Shown here piece by piece: positions 34,223-43,043 of a stretch of 64,000 nucleotides of DNA. The stretch comes from Limisphaera sp026417315. GTDB lineage: Bacteria > Verrucomicrobiota > Verrucomicrobiia > Limisphaerales > Limisphaeraceae. The position numbers were made by a program, and so were the translations under genes. Below the pieces are notes generated by a model. That model was not told the origin of the DNA, did no database searches, and worked only from the letters and a program-made list of their open reading frames with translations. The stretch lies in contig NZ_JBMVQY010000001.1 in NCBI RefSeq assembly GCF_049537125.1, forward strand, positions 1,426,001 through 1,490,000, read 5' to 3'. Position 1 is the first letter of the stretch. Every line of letters begins with the position of its first letter.

Positions 34223-35686
34223 GGTGTTTGCCTTTCGGTTGCGGTTGAGGATGAGTTTGAGCAGCGCGAAGCGGCTCTGGTCGTAAACGAGTTGATAGTT
34301 TTTATCGCCAACGAGTTTGGAGTGAAGTTGATCGAGGATGGGTTTGATGAGGGAAATCGAGGGTGCGGTGCCTTCGAGGGCGGCACGGTAGAGTTGGGCG
34401 GCAATGTCAGGTTGCAACACCTCGTAATCCGGCACCAAGCGTCCGTCCTTGAGCGTCAGCGGTGCCACGCAACCGGCCAACCGCCTAACGGCCAAAGGGG
34501 CGGGCTGTTCTTCGTCAGCGACGGGCGTCCGGGGCGTATCGGCGTCATCGCCAATCGTCAGATCTTGGAACCACCTTCGAAAATTCTCTGCGGCATCGAC
34601 CAGGGGCATCTGAAGCCAGTCCTTGATGACAATGCGCGGTCCGGCTGCCGTCAGGGTGATGGCAATGAACTTATCGGTCGCCGGTGGTGGCTTCTCCAGC
34701 CCGCTCCACGGTGACGACATGAACGTCCGGACCGTAAGCGGGTCCGGTCGCCGAAGCAGCCGTGCAAAGAGACTGGATGCCTGCTCCGATTCAACCGCCC
34801 AAAAGCAAAGCCACGCCGGACCGAGCGAAAGCCAGTGATCTTGATGCTTGCTCAGGAACTGAAGGGCCAACAGGTAACCCTTTGAAGCGGCTATGGATGT
34901 AGGCGCGTTGTAGCTCTTCTCGAAGCCATAAGACCGGAATGACGGGCTTTCAAAGCCAACGATTCCGGCGCCGGTGCCTTTCGCGGGCTTGGGCAAGCCG
35001 GTGACCATTGGTGTGTGAGTCCGGGCAAGAGGCACGTCAAGCTCACCAGTCACCAAGCACAGACCGCGCTCCGCTTCCTGCTCAGCGTTCTGCATCTCGA
35101 CGGCGAAAACCTTTCTCCAGTGGTCACGAACGGTTTCGTCTTCGAACAGCGGTTCCGCCCCTTTGCCGGACACTACGAAACTGAAGAGGTCGTCTCCGAG
35201 CGGCTTTTCGATTCCATTGGCAGTGCGAACCAGCCACCCTGTGCCCTCGTCGTTCAAACGCAGAAAGGTAGGTGGACCTCCAGCCAGAGATTTCTTGAAG
35301 CGCAACAATGCCTCGAATCTGGCATCCCCTGTTGCTTCCTTTGCCTCTTCGATTTGCCGCCAGAAGTCTTGGTGCTTTTGCTTCAGCTTCTCCGCGGCGC
35401 GTTCGTTTGGCGGTTCGCCAGGCTTGGTGCTGAGGCAAAAGATGGCCCCGATGTCGTCCACAAGAAAATCGGCGACTGTGCCGGAATTCGTGGCACGGCT
35501 GGTCTTGGGCACCTTGTATTCTCGCCCCTTGTTCTTTCGTTGGCCTTCGGTTTCCTGCGGTCCTTGGCCTAACAGATTCCCGTTTTGATCAAGGTGAATA
35601 AGCCAGCGAACGGGTTTGAGTGCGAACGCGAGATCATCCAGCAGCTTTCTGGACTGGGCGAAGTCGTAGAGATGTTTGAGCAGCAT
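33764..35686 (-). CDS. cas8c: Type I-C Cascade large subunit Cas8c (Csd1)
   Basis: The 640-aa protein begins MLLKHLYDFAQSRKLLDDLA, as Csd1 proteins do. Typical blocks follow: DDIGAIFCLSTKP, GFESPSFRSYGFEKSYNAPTS and the late RLLAILAAAQDKAH. Cas8c recognises the PAM and starts R-loop formation. It lies 2 nt after cas5 and 9 nt before cas7. An internal start for Cas11c is visible at Met489 (separate entry). The last about 30 residues are Gln/Ala/Asn-rich. Confidence 0.96.
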   Translation of the reverse strand: MLLKHLYDFAQSRKLLDDLAFALKPVRWLIHLDQNGNLLGQGPQETEGQRKNKGREYKVPKTSRATNSGTVADFLVDDIGAIFCLSTKPGEPPNERAAEKLKQKHQDFWRQIEEAKEATGDARFEALLRFKKSLAGGPPTFLRLNDEGTGWLVRTANGIEKPLGDDLFSFVVSGKGAEPLFEDETVRDHWRKVFAVEMQNAEQEAERGLCLVTGELDVPLARTHTPMVTGLPKPAKGTGAGIVGFESPSFRSYGFEKSYNAPTSIAASKGYLLALQFLSKHQDHWLSLGPAWLCFWAVESEQASSLFARLLRRPDPLTVRTFMSSPWSGLEKPPPATDKFIAITLTAAGPRIVIKDWLQMPLVDAAENFRRWFQDLTIGDDADTPRTPVADEEQPAPLAVRRLAGCVAPLTLKDGRLVPDYEVLQPDIAAQLYRAALEGTAPSISLIKPILDQLHSKLVGDKNYQLVYDQSRFALLKLILNRNRKANTMTIEPKLIHDTDDPAYNCGRLLAILAAAQDKAHEYKLEGPGVAERYFGTASVSPASVFPLLLRLNRHHLNKIAKSERFAGHERFISEQIQQVLTLFKPEKPGQPPAFPRTLDLQAQGRFALGFYQQQAADVAARQAAQAQKNNSSTSNAETT

Positions 35687-35688
35687 GG

Positions 35689-36597
35689 TCAGCGTCCTCC
35701 TTTGCTGGGGAAGAGGATCTTCACTTCGGGGTCTTCGGGGTGGCAGCGCATGACTCCATGATGCACGCGGGCGTGGAAGAAGGCGGCGCGGGGTTGAATG
35801 GGCGGGCGGGACCAGCGCGGCGGGTTGGCGGCGAATTCTTTGCGGCGCTTGGTCTGCTCGCCTTTTGTCAAGCCGGCGAGTGAGGCTTCAAACTCGCGCT
35901 CGCGGGCGGCGATTTCGTCGGGCCGCAACCAGCGGAAGCCTTGGGCGCGTTCGCGGGGATCGAAGACGTCATAGAGCATGAGTCCGAGGTCCTCGGTCAT
36001 CGGCTGCGGTTCGGGCAGGGACGCGCGTCGGGCTTCGTCGCGCAGTTCGGCGAGGCGGCGTTCGTAGGCGGCTTCGGCGTTGTCCTCCCACTCGAAGTCG
36101 GCGGCGAATTCTCGCATGCCCAATCCGGGGCGGTGGAAGCATTTGCCGCTGCGGGCACGGCGCTCGATTTCGTCGAGGTACTTCTCGCATTTGTCCTCCG
36201 GCCGGTCGGCGAGTGGTGTGGTGCGGACTTCTGCAGTGATGAGGTATTCGACGTCCTGCAGGGCAAGCATGTTCCGCTGGGTACCGTCATCCGCACCGCC
36301 ACCCGCCTGGATGGGCGTCGTCTTTTCTGGCTCTTTCATCCAGGTCTTCGCGCTGTCGAGGCTGATGACCTTGATGACCTCATTGCGCCGGAAGGAGACC
36401 CATCTGCCGCGTTTGACGACGTGGATGGTGTCAATGAGGTAGAACATCTGCGGCTCCCAGAAGATGGCTTCGAGGATGCCGCGCGCGGCGGAGGGCGTCA
36501 TAACCGGGTAACTGACGCGTTCGACTTTCATTTCGGGGCGGGTGAAGCAGGCGAAATCGCCCCAGACCCGGAGGGTGATGCGGTTGTGTGGTCTCAT
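35689..36597 (-). CDS. cas5: Type I-C crRNA-processing protein Cas5c
   Basis: The 302-aa RAMP protein has the Cas5d/c N-terminus (LRVWGDFACFTRPEMKVERVSYPVMTPSAARGILEAIFW). Typical downstream blocks are WVSFRRNEVIKVIS and TTPIQAGGGADDGTQRNMLALQDVEYLITAEV, and the C-terminus is rich in FFHARVHHGVMRCHPED. In type I-C, Cas5c replaces Cas6 as the endonuclease that cuts repeats. It overlaps the cas3 stop by ATGA. Confidence 0.96.
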   Translation of the reverse strand: MRPHNRITLRVWGDFACFTRPEMKVERVSYPVMTPSAARGILEAIFWEPQMFYLIDTIHVVKRGRWVSFRRNEVIKVISLDSAKTWMKEPEKTTPIQAGGGADDGTQRNMLALQDVEYLITAEVRTTPLADRPEDKCEKYLDEIERRARSGKCFHRPGLGMREFAADFEWEDNAEAAYERRLAELRDEARRASLPEPQPMTEDLGLMLYDVFDPRERAQGFRWLRPDEIAAREREFEASLAGLTKGEQTKRRKEFAANPPRWSRPPIQPRAAFFHARVHHGVMRCHPEDPEVKILFPSKGGR

Positions 36598-38945
36598 AGT
36601 AAGAAGTCTTCCAGCGGGCGGTGCTCGATTACAAGGCCGAGGTCGCGGTGGTAAAGCCCCTCATTGAGGACGAAGAGGTCGAGGTTCGGCAGCAAAGGGC
36701 GGATGAGTTGCCGAGCTTTGAGCTCGCGAAAGCGGTGCGAGCGCACGTTCACCATGAAACGCTGAAGACGGCGGAGGTCGTCCCGGGTGAAGCGCGGGTG
36801 GCCGGGCCGGTCCTGCCGGTCGCGTAGTTCGCGGATGATGCGCCGGGCCTTGCCGATGGGCACGATCACCGGGCGGCTGTCATCGTCGATGACCTTGGCA
36901 TTATGCGCCACGGTGCGGAAGCGCAGCTGCTTTCGATCTTCCTGAATGTTCTTCTTGTCCGTTGGGACGCTTTGCCAGAGGGCCTGGAAGTATTCGGCAA
37001 AGACAGTGGGGTCGGTAGCGAGCAGTTCCTCAACATCACCGCGCGACGCGAGGCGGTCGAGTTGGATCGCGGCCTGGCCGGCGGCGGCTTCGTAAAGGAA
37101 GCCGGGAAGCTTGGCTTCGACGGGTTGGAAAACGTGCATTTCGCCAGCGGCCAGACGGCCTTCGCGATTGCAGCGGCCGGCGACCTGCACGATGGCATCC
37201 AGCGGGCCGAACGCACGCCAGACGACCGGAAAATCCACGTCCACGCCGGCTTCGATGAGTTGCGTGGACACGACACGGCAGGGCTGGCCGGATTTGAGAC
37301 GGCGCTTGATGAGATAGATGAGCGCCAGCCGGTGGGCCGGGCACATGGCCGCAGAGAGGTGGATGGGACGTTCGCGTTCCGGCAGGCGGCCGCAGAGTTC
37401 CTCCCACAGCATGGCAGCGTGGCGGGTAAGGTTGACGACACAGAGCACCTGGGGCGTAGCGGCCAAACGTTCTGCCAGAGCAGGCCAGTCAAGGGATTCA
37501 GGTCGGCCGTGCTCGTTACGCCTGGGGAGGTGGTAGCGGACGCGGCGCAGTGCACGGTAGATTTCACGCTGTTCGGCTTCGCTCAGAATTGGTCGGAGCT
37601 CGTCCGGGCCGAAGCCGTCAGGCAAGCTGGGGGACTTGCGGAACGCGGGCTGGGTTGCGGAGCTGAATATGAAGCTCACGCCGTAGTTGCGCTGCAGCTC
37701 GCGCAGGACGCTGAACGTGGGCGCAAGCAGGTGCAAGGGCATCGTTTGCACTTCGTCAAAGATGACCACCGAGCGTGCCATGCGGTGGAGCTTGCGACAG
37801 CGCGCAGGCGACGCGGCGAAGAGCGTTTCGAGGAATTGAACCGAGCTGGTGACGATGATCGGCGCGTCCCAGTTTTCTGCGACAAGCTCGAGGCGGTCTT
37901 TTTCCTGCTCGGAAACGTCGGCGGGCGGTTCCACGGCAGAGTGCAGTTCGGCCACGACGTCATCGCCGAGGATGCGGCGGTATTCGGCAGCGTTTTGCTC
38001 GATGATGGAAAGGTAGGGTATGACGACGATAACGCGCCGCAGCCCGTGCTCCCGGGCGTGCGCGAGGGCGAAGGCCATCGAGGCAAGCGTCTTGCCCCCG
38101 CCGGTCGGGACGGTGAGCGAGAAGAAACCGGGCGGCTCTGCGCCGGCGGCGAGGCACCGGTCGAAAACGCGGTTGCGCAGCACGGCGAGGGGACTGTTGG
38201 GATTAGCGGCCTGCTTACGGTCGCGCTCCTCCAACACGCGGGCGAGAAGCGCGGAAGCGTCGAGAGGACGATCCTCCGGCACCGGGTCGGGCCAGTGCGC
38301 GGTGTCGAGCCGATCAGCATCCACGAGGCAAGAGAAGAGGAAGCGGACGTAAACGTCCGCGGCGAGTTCGGGTTGGGCAGAGTTTTCCAGAAAAGCGGGG
38401 ATTCCGGGAGGTTTTGGCAGCGGGCCGAGTTCAGTTTGGAGTCTTTCGACGAGCGTCTGGACCGCGCTTGTCACTTGCGGCTTGGTGACATTGGGTTCCA
38501 GCTCGTGGCGGTTGTGAAGTCCAGCGTGATGGCCGGCGACGGCGCACGGCGCGGCCACCAACTCCGCCGCCCAAGCCCACGACGCACCGAAGACGGCATG
38601 CTGCGTTTCGTTGCTGCCGGCGCGTTCGCCCCGGAGGTAGGCCTGGAACTCTGGCCGGTATTTTCCCAGATCATGCAGCAGCCCGGCCAGTTCGGCCTCG
38701 GCGGCCAGGCCGAGCGGTTCGGCGAACCGGCGGGCCAGGGCCGCCACGTTGCGAAGATGGTCGGCCAGCGGCTGCCAGCGTCCGGAGCTCTCGGGCAACG
38801 GCCGTCCCTCGGCGTCCACGGCGGTGTGCGCATAATAGACGGGGGGTTCGGGAACCGAGAGGCTGAAACTGCGCAATCCGCCGGCAGCCCCGCGAGGTGC
38901 CGGGCGGTCCGTGGCCGGGTTGTCTCCCCTGGCCGCCATGTACAA
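36594..38945 (-). CDS. cas3: CRISPR-associated helicase-nuclease Cas3
   Basis: The 783-aa protein fuses an HD nuclease and an SF2 helicase. In the HD part (residues about 60-250) LLHDLGKYRPEF, AGHHAGLH and CLVDADRLD supply the metal ligands. The helicase part has Walker A VPTGGGKTLAS, motif II IFDEVQTMP, motif III FSSATQPA, and motifs V and VI QLIEAGVDVDF and VAGRCNREGR. Cas3 is recruited to Cascade-bound DNA and degrades it. The start at 38945 is 8 nt after an 84-aa gene of unknown function that probably heads the operon. Confidence 0.95.
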   Translation of the reverse strand: MYMAARGDNPATDRPAPRGAAGGLRSFSLSVPEPPVYYAHTAVDAEGRPLPESSGRWQPLADHLRNVAALARRFAEPLGLAAEAELAGLLHDLGKYRPEFQAYLRGERAGSNETQHAVFGASWAWAAELVAAPCAVAGHHAGLHNRHELEPNVTKPQVTSAVQTLVERLQTELGPLPKPPGIPAFLENSAQPELAADVYVRFLFSCLVDADRLDTAHWPDPVPEDRPLDASALLARVLEERDRKQAANPNSPLAVLRNRVFDRCLAAGAEPPGFFSLTVPTGGGKTLASMAFALAHAREHGLRRVIVVIPYLSIIEQNAAEYRRILGDDVVAELHSAVEPPADVSEQEKDRLELVAENWDAPIIVTSSVQFLETLFAASPARCRKLHRMARSVVIFDEVQTMPLHLLAPTFSVLRELQRNYGVSFIFSSATQPAFRKSPSLPDGFGPDELRPILSEAEQREIYRALRRVRYHLPRRNEHGRPESLDWPALAERLAATPQVLCVVNLTRHAAMLWEELCGRLPERERPIHLSAAMCPAHRLALIYLIKRRLKSGQPCRVVSTQLIEAGVDVDFPVVWRAFGPLDAIVQVAGRCNREGRLAAGEMHVFQPVEAKLPGFLYEAAAGQAAIQLDRLASRGDVEELLATDPTVFAEYFQALWQSVPTDKKNIQEDRKQLRFRTVAHNAKVIDDDSRPVIVPIGKARRIIRELRDRQDRPGHPRFTRDDLRRLQRFMVNVRSHRFRELKARQLIRPLLPNLDLFVLNEGLYHRDLGLVIEHRPLEDFLL

Positions 38946-38953
38946 CAGGTTGA

Positions 38954-39208
38954 TTAGGAAAGGTTCCGCACGTTGTCAACCTTCGCCCAAGAGGAGGCGG
39001 TGCTCGAGTGCGCCCGCCTCCCGTGCTCCACCGCCACCAACGCTTCGTGGAGAAAGAAGGAGATCCATTCCAGGGCGGCCTGGCGGTCGGCGGGCGTGCC
39101 GCCGTGGAGGCGATATCGTCCATCGGGCTCGCGCACGAGCTTTGCAGTGCCCCAACACGCAATCACACGCGGGTGCCAACTCCACATTCCCAACCATCGT
39201 TTTCGCAT
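38954..39208 (-). CDS. Unknown 84-aa protein heading the cas operon
   Basis: The protein MRKRWLGMWSWHPRVIACWG... is Trp-rich at its N-terminus and has a helical middle (TPADRQAALEWISFFLHEALVAVEHG). It ends in a polar tail. I do not recognise a family. It is judged real because GGAGG lies exactly 7 nt before the ATG at 39208 (an ATG two codons earlier, 39214, is too close to it), it is in the cas operon orientation, and it ends 8 nt before cas3. Its position suggests a regulator or accessory factor of the type I-C system, or simply a carried-along gene. This is inference. Confidence 0.65.
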   Translation of the reverse strand: MRKRWLGMWSWHPRVIACWGTAKLVREPDGRYRLHGGTPADRQAALEWISFFLHEALVAVEHGRRAHSSTASSWAKVDNVRNLS

Positions 39209-39220
39209 TTTCATGCCTCC

Positions 39221-39261
39221 GAGCCTACCTCAGGGGGTCGGTCAAATACTGGGGTAGGCTC
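39221..39261. promoter_or_regulatory. 9-bp inverted repeat upstream of the cas operon
   Basis: GAGCCTACC (39221-39229) and GGTAGGCTC (39253-39261) are perfect inverted arms 23 nt apart, directly upstream of the GGAGG of the 84-aa gene. AT-rich CAAAAAAATTTTTC flanks the far side. Either a repressor operator or an mRNA leader hairpin that could mask the ribosome site would fit. Confidence 0.6.
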
Positions 39262-39586
39262 AAAAAAATTTTTCTCGTGTCAGCGGGGCTCCTGGGCCGC
39301 GCCGGAAAACGGTCGCGGGCAGGGAGCGCACCGTCAGCGGATTTGCTGGCCGAGCACCCCAGAGCAACCGCGCTCACTCCCGCCGCGGGCGCGGTCGTTC
39401 CGCCCGGGGCCGCGCCCAGAAACCGCGCAGGAACATTTGCGCAGCCGCGAGCAGGGGCAAAGGAATCGGATCGTTCCCGCGGCATGAATCTTCACCCCCG
39501 GGCTTGGAAAAGCACCCGCGCGGGCCGTAAGGTGGAACGCCGCGGAGCAGCACGGCCGTGGCAAGGCCGACTCTTCGGCGCAGCGG
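39262..39586. other. Intergenic region between the cas operon and the multiheme cytochrome
   Basis: These 325 nt separate two divergent transcription units. No gene is supported. The A/T-rich stretch at 39262-39274 is the most promoter-like part. Confidence 0.5.
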
Positions 39587-41887
39587 ATGCGACGTCCGGG
39601 GCATGAGGATCAGGAGAGGAGGCGGGCCAGCGGCGGGTGGCGCTGGTTGCCGGCGGGCTGCCTCGCTCTTGGATGGTTGCTGGTGCCGGTGCTGCCCGAG
39701 CGATTCGCCGGAACAACTTCCGGGGCGCCGGAGGCGCCCGCCCGGTTGTCAGCGGCCGACAGGGTTGCGCTGGCGCCGTACGCGGGTTCGGCCGCGTGCC
39801 AGTCGTGTCACCGCGAAATCTACGACGCGTGGTATTTCTCGCATCACGCACGGGCAGAGCGGGAGTTGCATCCGGTGCGGGATCGCGAACCGTTCGATCC
39901 TCCCCGGTGGCTGCCGCACGGAACGCAGGTCTCGGGGTTTGTGGCCAGCAACGGTCTTTGGTTGCTGGTGCAGGGTCCCGAGGGCACCACGAATCGATTT
40001 GCCATCTGTCGCGCCCTCGGCGTTCGCCCGTTGGTGCAGTATCTCGTGCCTTTCCCCGGCGGCCGACTGCAGGTCACGGAACTGGCGTACGACCCGGCAC
40101 GGCAGGAATGGTTTCATGTCTTCGGGGCGGAAGATCGTCAGCCGGGCGAGTGGGGTCACTGGACGGGCCGCGGGATGAACTGGAATTCGATGTGCGCGCA
40201 CTGTCACAACACGGCGGTGCGCAAGAATTACGATCCGGCGCAGGACGGGTATGCCACGGTGATGGCGGAACGCGGGGTGGGATGCGAAGCCTGTCACGGC
40301 CCCATGCGTGCGCACGTGCTGTGGCAGCAACAACGGCCGGGCGCATCCCCGGACCCCACTCTGCGCAAGACATCGCCCCGGCGCCAGATGGAGACGTGCG
40401 CCAGTTGTCACGCGCGCCACACGGATCTCACCGGGCGTTTCCGCCCCGGCGATTCCTACGAGGACCATTTCCGGCTGGCGACGGTGGATGGATCCGACGT
40501 GTTCCATCCGGATGGCCAGGTCAGGGAGGAGAATTTCGAGTGGGCGGCGTTTCTGGGGAGCCGAATGCACGCGGCCGGGGTGCGATGCGTGGATTGTCAC
40601 GATCCCCACAGCGGCCGGCTGCGGCGCCCGGGCAATCTGCTCTGTTTGAGCTGCCATGCACCCGGGGCGCATCACCGGGCGCCGCCCGTGGATGTGACGA
40701 CCCATTCCCGGCATCCGCCGGGTTCGCCCGGCGATCAGTGCGTCGCCTGTCACATGCCGCAGACGGTGTACATGCAACGGCACCCGCGTCACGATCACGG
40801 TTTCACGATTCCGGATCCGTGGCTGACCGTGCGTTTCGGCATTCCGAATACCTGCAACCGGTGTCACACGAATCAGAGCGCCGCCTGGGCCCTCGAACAT
40901 GCGGAACGGTGGTACGGCATCCGGTTGGCGCGCCCCGAGCGACGTCGTACCGAACTGATCGCGGGGGCCCGGGCCGGAGATCCGGCCGTCCTGCCCGGGG
41001 TGCTGGAGTGGGTGCAGAGGGAAACCAACGCCTATTGGCGCGCGGTCCTCCTGGGGTTTCTCACCGCCGCAGCGCAGGATGAGAAGGTTTTCCAAGTGGC
41101 GTCCAATTGCCTGCACGACCCGGCTGCGTTGGTGCGTGCCGCGGCGGTGCGGGTGTTGGAGGAGGGGCTGGCCGGAGGTTCAGCAGGCGCGAGGGCGTTG
41201 CTGGAAAGGGCCCTGGTGGATCCGGCACGCAGCGTGCGCATCGCGGCAGCGTGGGCGCTCCGGGCGACGTTGGACACGAACCAACCCGCCGGGCGCGAGT
41301 TGTTGGATTCTCTGGCGCATCACGCGGATCAACCCATCGGACAGTTCCTGCAGGGCTTGTTCTGGTTGGACCGCGGCCAATGGGAGTTGGCGCGGGAGGC
41401 CTTGCACCGCGCGATCCGTTGGGACCCGCATTCGGCTGCCCCGCGGGCCGCATTGGCCGTCGTTTGCAGCGCGCTCGGACAACCGGAAGCGGCGGTGGAG
41501 CAGTTGCAGGAGGCCTGTCGGCTGGCGCCCGGGGAGGCGGAATGGTGGTATCGCCTGGGGTTGGCATGGAACGAGGCCGGGCGTCCGGACCGCAGTGCGG
41601 AGGCGCTGGAGCGGGCCACGCAACTCAACCCCCGCCATGCAGCGGCGTGGTACAATCTCGGGCTGGCTCATGCCGGGATGGGGCGCGAAGGCGCGGCTCT
41701 GGAGTGCCTGAGCCGGGCGGAAGCCATGGAGCCCCGGGATCCACGCATTCCCTATGCCCGGGCCACCGTCCTGGCCCGGATCGGGCGATGGGCCGAGGCT
41801 CGCGCCGCCGCCGCACGGGTGCTGGAGTTGGATCCCGCGCATGCGGGAGCGCATCACCTGCTGCAGCAGCGTCCGCCTCCGAGATGA
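39587..41887 (+). CDS. Octaheme c-type cytochrome fused to HEAT and TPR repeats
   Basis: The 766-aa protein has an N-terminal hydrophobic segment (WLPAGCLALGWLLVPVLP), a signal peptide or anchor. Eight CXXCH heme sites follow between residues about 70 and 425: CQSCH, CAHCH, CEACH, CASCH, CVDCH, CLSCH, CVACH and CNRCH. The region resembles the cytochrome c-554-like family. HEAT-like helices come next (VRAAAVRVLEEG, VRIAAAWALRATL), then about four TPR-like repeats (GQWELAREALHRAIRWDPHSAAPRA, AAWYNLGLAHAGMGREGAALECL). It should be periplasmic and carry electrons, with repeats docking a partner. No catalytic partner gene is nearby. The ATG at 39587 has no strong ribosome site. Confidence 0.88.
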   Translation: MRRPGHEDQERRRASGGWRWLPAGCLALGWLLVPVLPERFAGTTSGAPEAPARLSAADRVALAPYAGSAACQSCHREIYDAWYFSHHARAERELHPVRDREPFDPPRWLPHGTQVSGFVASNGLWLLVQGPEGTTNRFAICRALGVRPLVQYLVPFPGGRLQVTELAYDPARQEWFHVFGAEDRQPGEWGHWTGRGMNWNSMCAHCHNTAVRKNYDPAQDGYATVMAERGVGCEACHGPMRAHVLWQQQRPGASPDPTLRKTSPRRQMETCASCHARHTDLTGRFRPGDSYEDHFRLATVDGSDVFHPDGQVREENFEWAAFLGSRMHAAGVRCVDCHDPHSGRLRRPGNLLCLSCHAPGAHHRAPPVDVTTHSRHPPGSPGDQCVACHMPQTVYMQRHPRHDHGFTIPDPWLTVRFGIPNTCNRCHTNQSAAWALEHAERWYGIRLARPERRRTELIAGARAGDPAVLPGVLEWVQRETNAYWRAVLLGFLTAAAQDEKVFQVASNCLHDPAALVRAAAVRVLEEGLAGGSAGARALLERALVDPARSVRIAAAWALRATLDTNQPAGRELLDSLAHHADQPIGQFLQGLFWLDRGQWELAREALHRAIRWDPHSAAPRAALAVVCSALGQPEAAVEQLQEACRLAPGEAEWWYRLGLAWNEAGRPDRSAEALERATQLNPRHAAAWYNLGLAHAGMGREGAALECLSRAEAMEPRDPRIPYARATVLARIGRWAEARAAAARVLELDPAHAGAHHLLQQRPPPR

Positions 41888-41899
41888 GCCCCGCCGGTC

Positions 41900-42700
41900 T
41901 CAGGCAAATCCATGGGTGCGGTACCACTCCCATTCCGGCTCATTTTCGTAGAGCCAGCGGTAATAGTCCTTTTGGGAAAGCAACGCGCCGGCCGCTTCAT
42001 CCAGCACGACCGTGCAACGGGGGTGCAGCTGCAGCGCAGAAGCCGTGACCATGCTGGTGATGGGGCCCTCCACGGCGCGGGCGATGATTTCGGCCTTTTC
42101 CGCGCCGGTGGCCAGCAGGAGACACCGGCGGGCTTCCATGATGGTGCCCACGCCCATGGTGATGGCGCGGCGGGGCACGTGTTCGGCTCCGCCGAAGAGG
42201 GGAGCGTTTTGCTCGATGGTAACGGGGGTGAGGGCCTTGACGCGGGTCCGGGACTGCAGGGCCGAGAGGGGTTCGTTGAACCCGATGTGTCCCGCGCGGC
42301 CGATGCCGAGCAGTTGCAGGTCGATGCCGCCGGCGCGGCGGATGAGGGCCTCGTACCGCCGGCACTCGGCCTCCCAATCGGTCGCCATGCCATCCGGCAG
42401 GTGCGTGTTGCGGGGATCGATGTTGACGTGCGCGAACAGGTGCCGGCGCATGTAATGCCGGTAGGAGCGCGGGTCGTCCGGGGGCAGTCCGACGAATTCG
42501 TCGAGGTTGAAGGTCCGGCAGAGGGAGAAATCCAGGCCTTCCTCGCGATGCAGGCGCACCAGTTCGCGGTACACCTGTTCCATGGTCCGGCCCGTGGCCA
42601 GGCCGAGCACAAGATGCGGATTGGCGCGCAACTCGTGCGCAATCACGTGAGCCACGAGCCGGGCAGCGTCTTCGGCCGTCGGGCGCAAGATGACTTCCAC
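41900..42700 (-). CDS. nagB: Glucosamine-6-phosphate deaminase
   Basis: The 266-aa protein has NagB motifs: LGLATGRTMEQVYREL (phosphate loop), FNLDEFVGLPPDDPRSYRHYM (catalytic Asp in LDE), LGIGRAGHIGFNEP (His and Glu of the catalytic set), and SRTRVKALT. The GTG at 42700 (M-EVILRPTAEDAARL) gives the same length as E. coli NagB (266 aa); a longer ATG start at 42805 adds a non-conserved 35-residue leader. It converts glucosamine-6-P to fructose-6-P and ammonia. It is convergent with the cytochrome gene, 12 nt apart. No nagA is seen here. Confidence 0.93.
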   Translation of the reverse strand: MEVILRPTAEDAARLVAHVIAHELRANPHLVLGLATGRTMEQVYRELVRLHREEGLDFSLCRTFNLDEFVGLPPDDPRSYRHYMRRHLFAHVNIDPRNTHLPDGMATDWEAECRRYEALIRRAGGIDLQLLGIGRAGHIGFNEPLSALQSRTRVKALTPVTIEQNAPLFGGAEHVPRRAITMGVGTIMEARRCLLLATGAEKAEIIARAVEGPITSMVTASALQLHPRCTVVLDEAAGALLSQKDYYRWLYENEPEWEWYRTHGFA

Positions 42701-42932
42701 GGGGTGGATGGAAGCACAACCCGGGGAGGTCTGCGATGCGGAAGAGACGTCCGGCCTGCCAGCAAGGCTGCGCAGGCCGACTCCCTTGACAGAGGCGGCG
42801 AGCAAATCCCGACTCCGTGGCCGCCGCCCGCTTGCTTGGCCGCCGACGGAACTCCGCGGATCAACCCATCGCCCACTGGGTTCCCGCGATGGCTTCCGTC
42901 TGCCGCGGGAGGTTCGCGCTCGGAGTCCAGGT

Positions 42933-42952
42933 CCGCCGCCTGACGGCGGCGG
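42933..42952 (+). repeat. REP-like palindrome, forward copy 3
   Basis: CCGCCGCC and GGCGGCGG form a perfect 8-bp stem around TGAC, followed by CTACCG. GT precedes it as in the copy at 43010. Confidence 0.7.
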
Positions 42953-43009
42953 CTACCGCGGATTCCGTAGCCGCCGAAGAGAGTCAGCGGAAATTCCACC
43001 AGCAGAAGT

Positions 43010-43029
43010 CCGCCGCGTTACCGCGGCGG
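43010..43029 (+). repeat. REP-like palindrome, forward copy 4
   Basis: CCGCCGCG and CGCGGCGG form a perfect 8-bp stem around TTAC, followed by CTACCG. A degenerate reverse copy (CCGTAGCCGCCG, 42965-42976) lies between this and copy 3. Confidence 0.7.
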
Positions 43030-43043
43030 CTACCGAGCAGCGG

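Larger units (their letters stand above)
42701..43043. other. Intergenic region with REP-like palindromes
   Basis: These 343 nt between dihydroorotate-dehydrogenase-like and nagB genes hold two forward hairpins and one degenerate reverse copy (42965-42990). No gene is supported. Confidence 0.6.

Noticed and set aside
39221..39274. Plus-strand intrinsic terminator
   Set aside because: The inverted repeat is followed by an A-tract on the plus strand, not U's, and no plus-strand gene ends there.
39558..40178. Plus-strand frame overlapping the multiheme cytochrome start
   Set aside because: It is a shifted reading of the cytochrome gene; the heme motifs are in the other frame.
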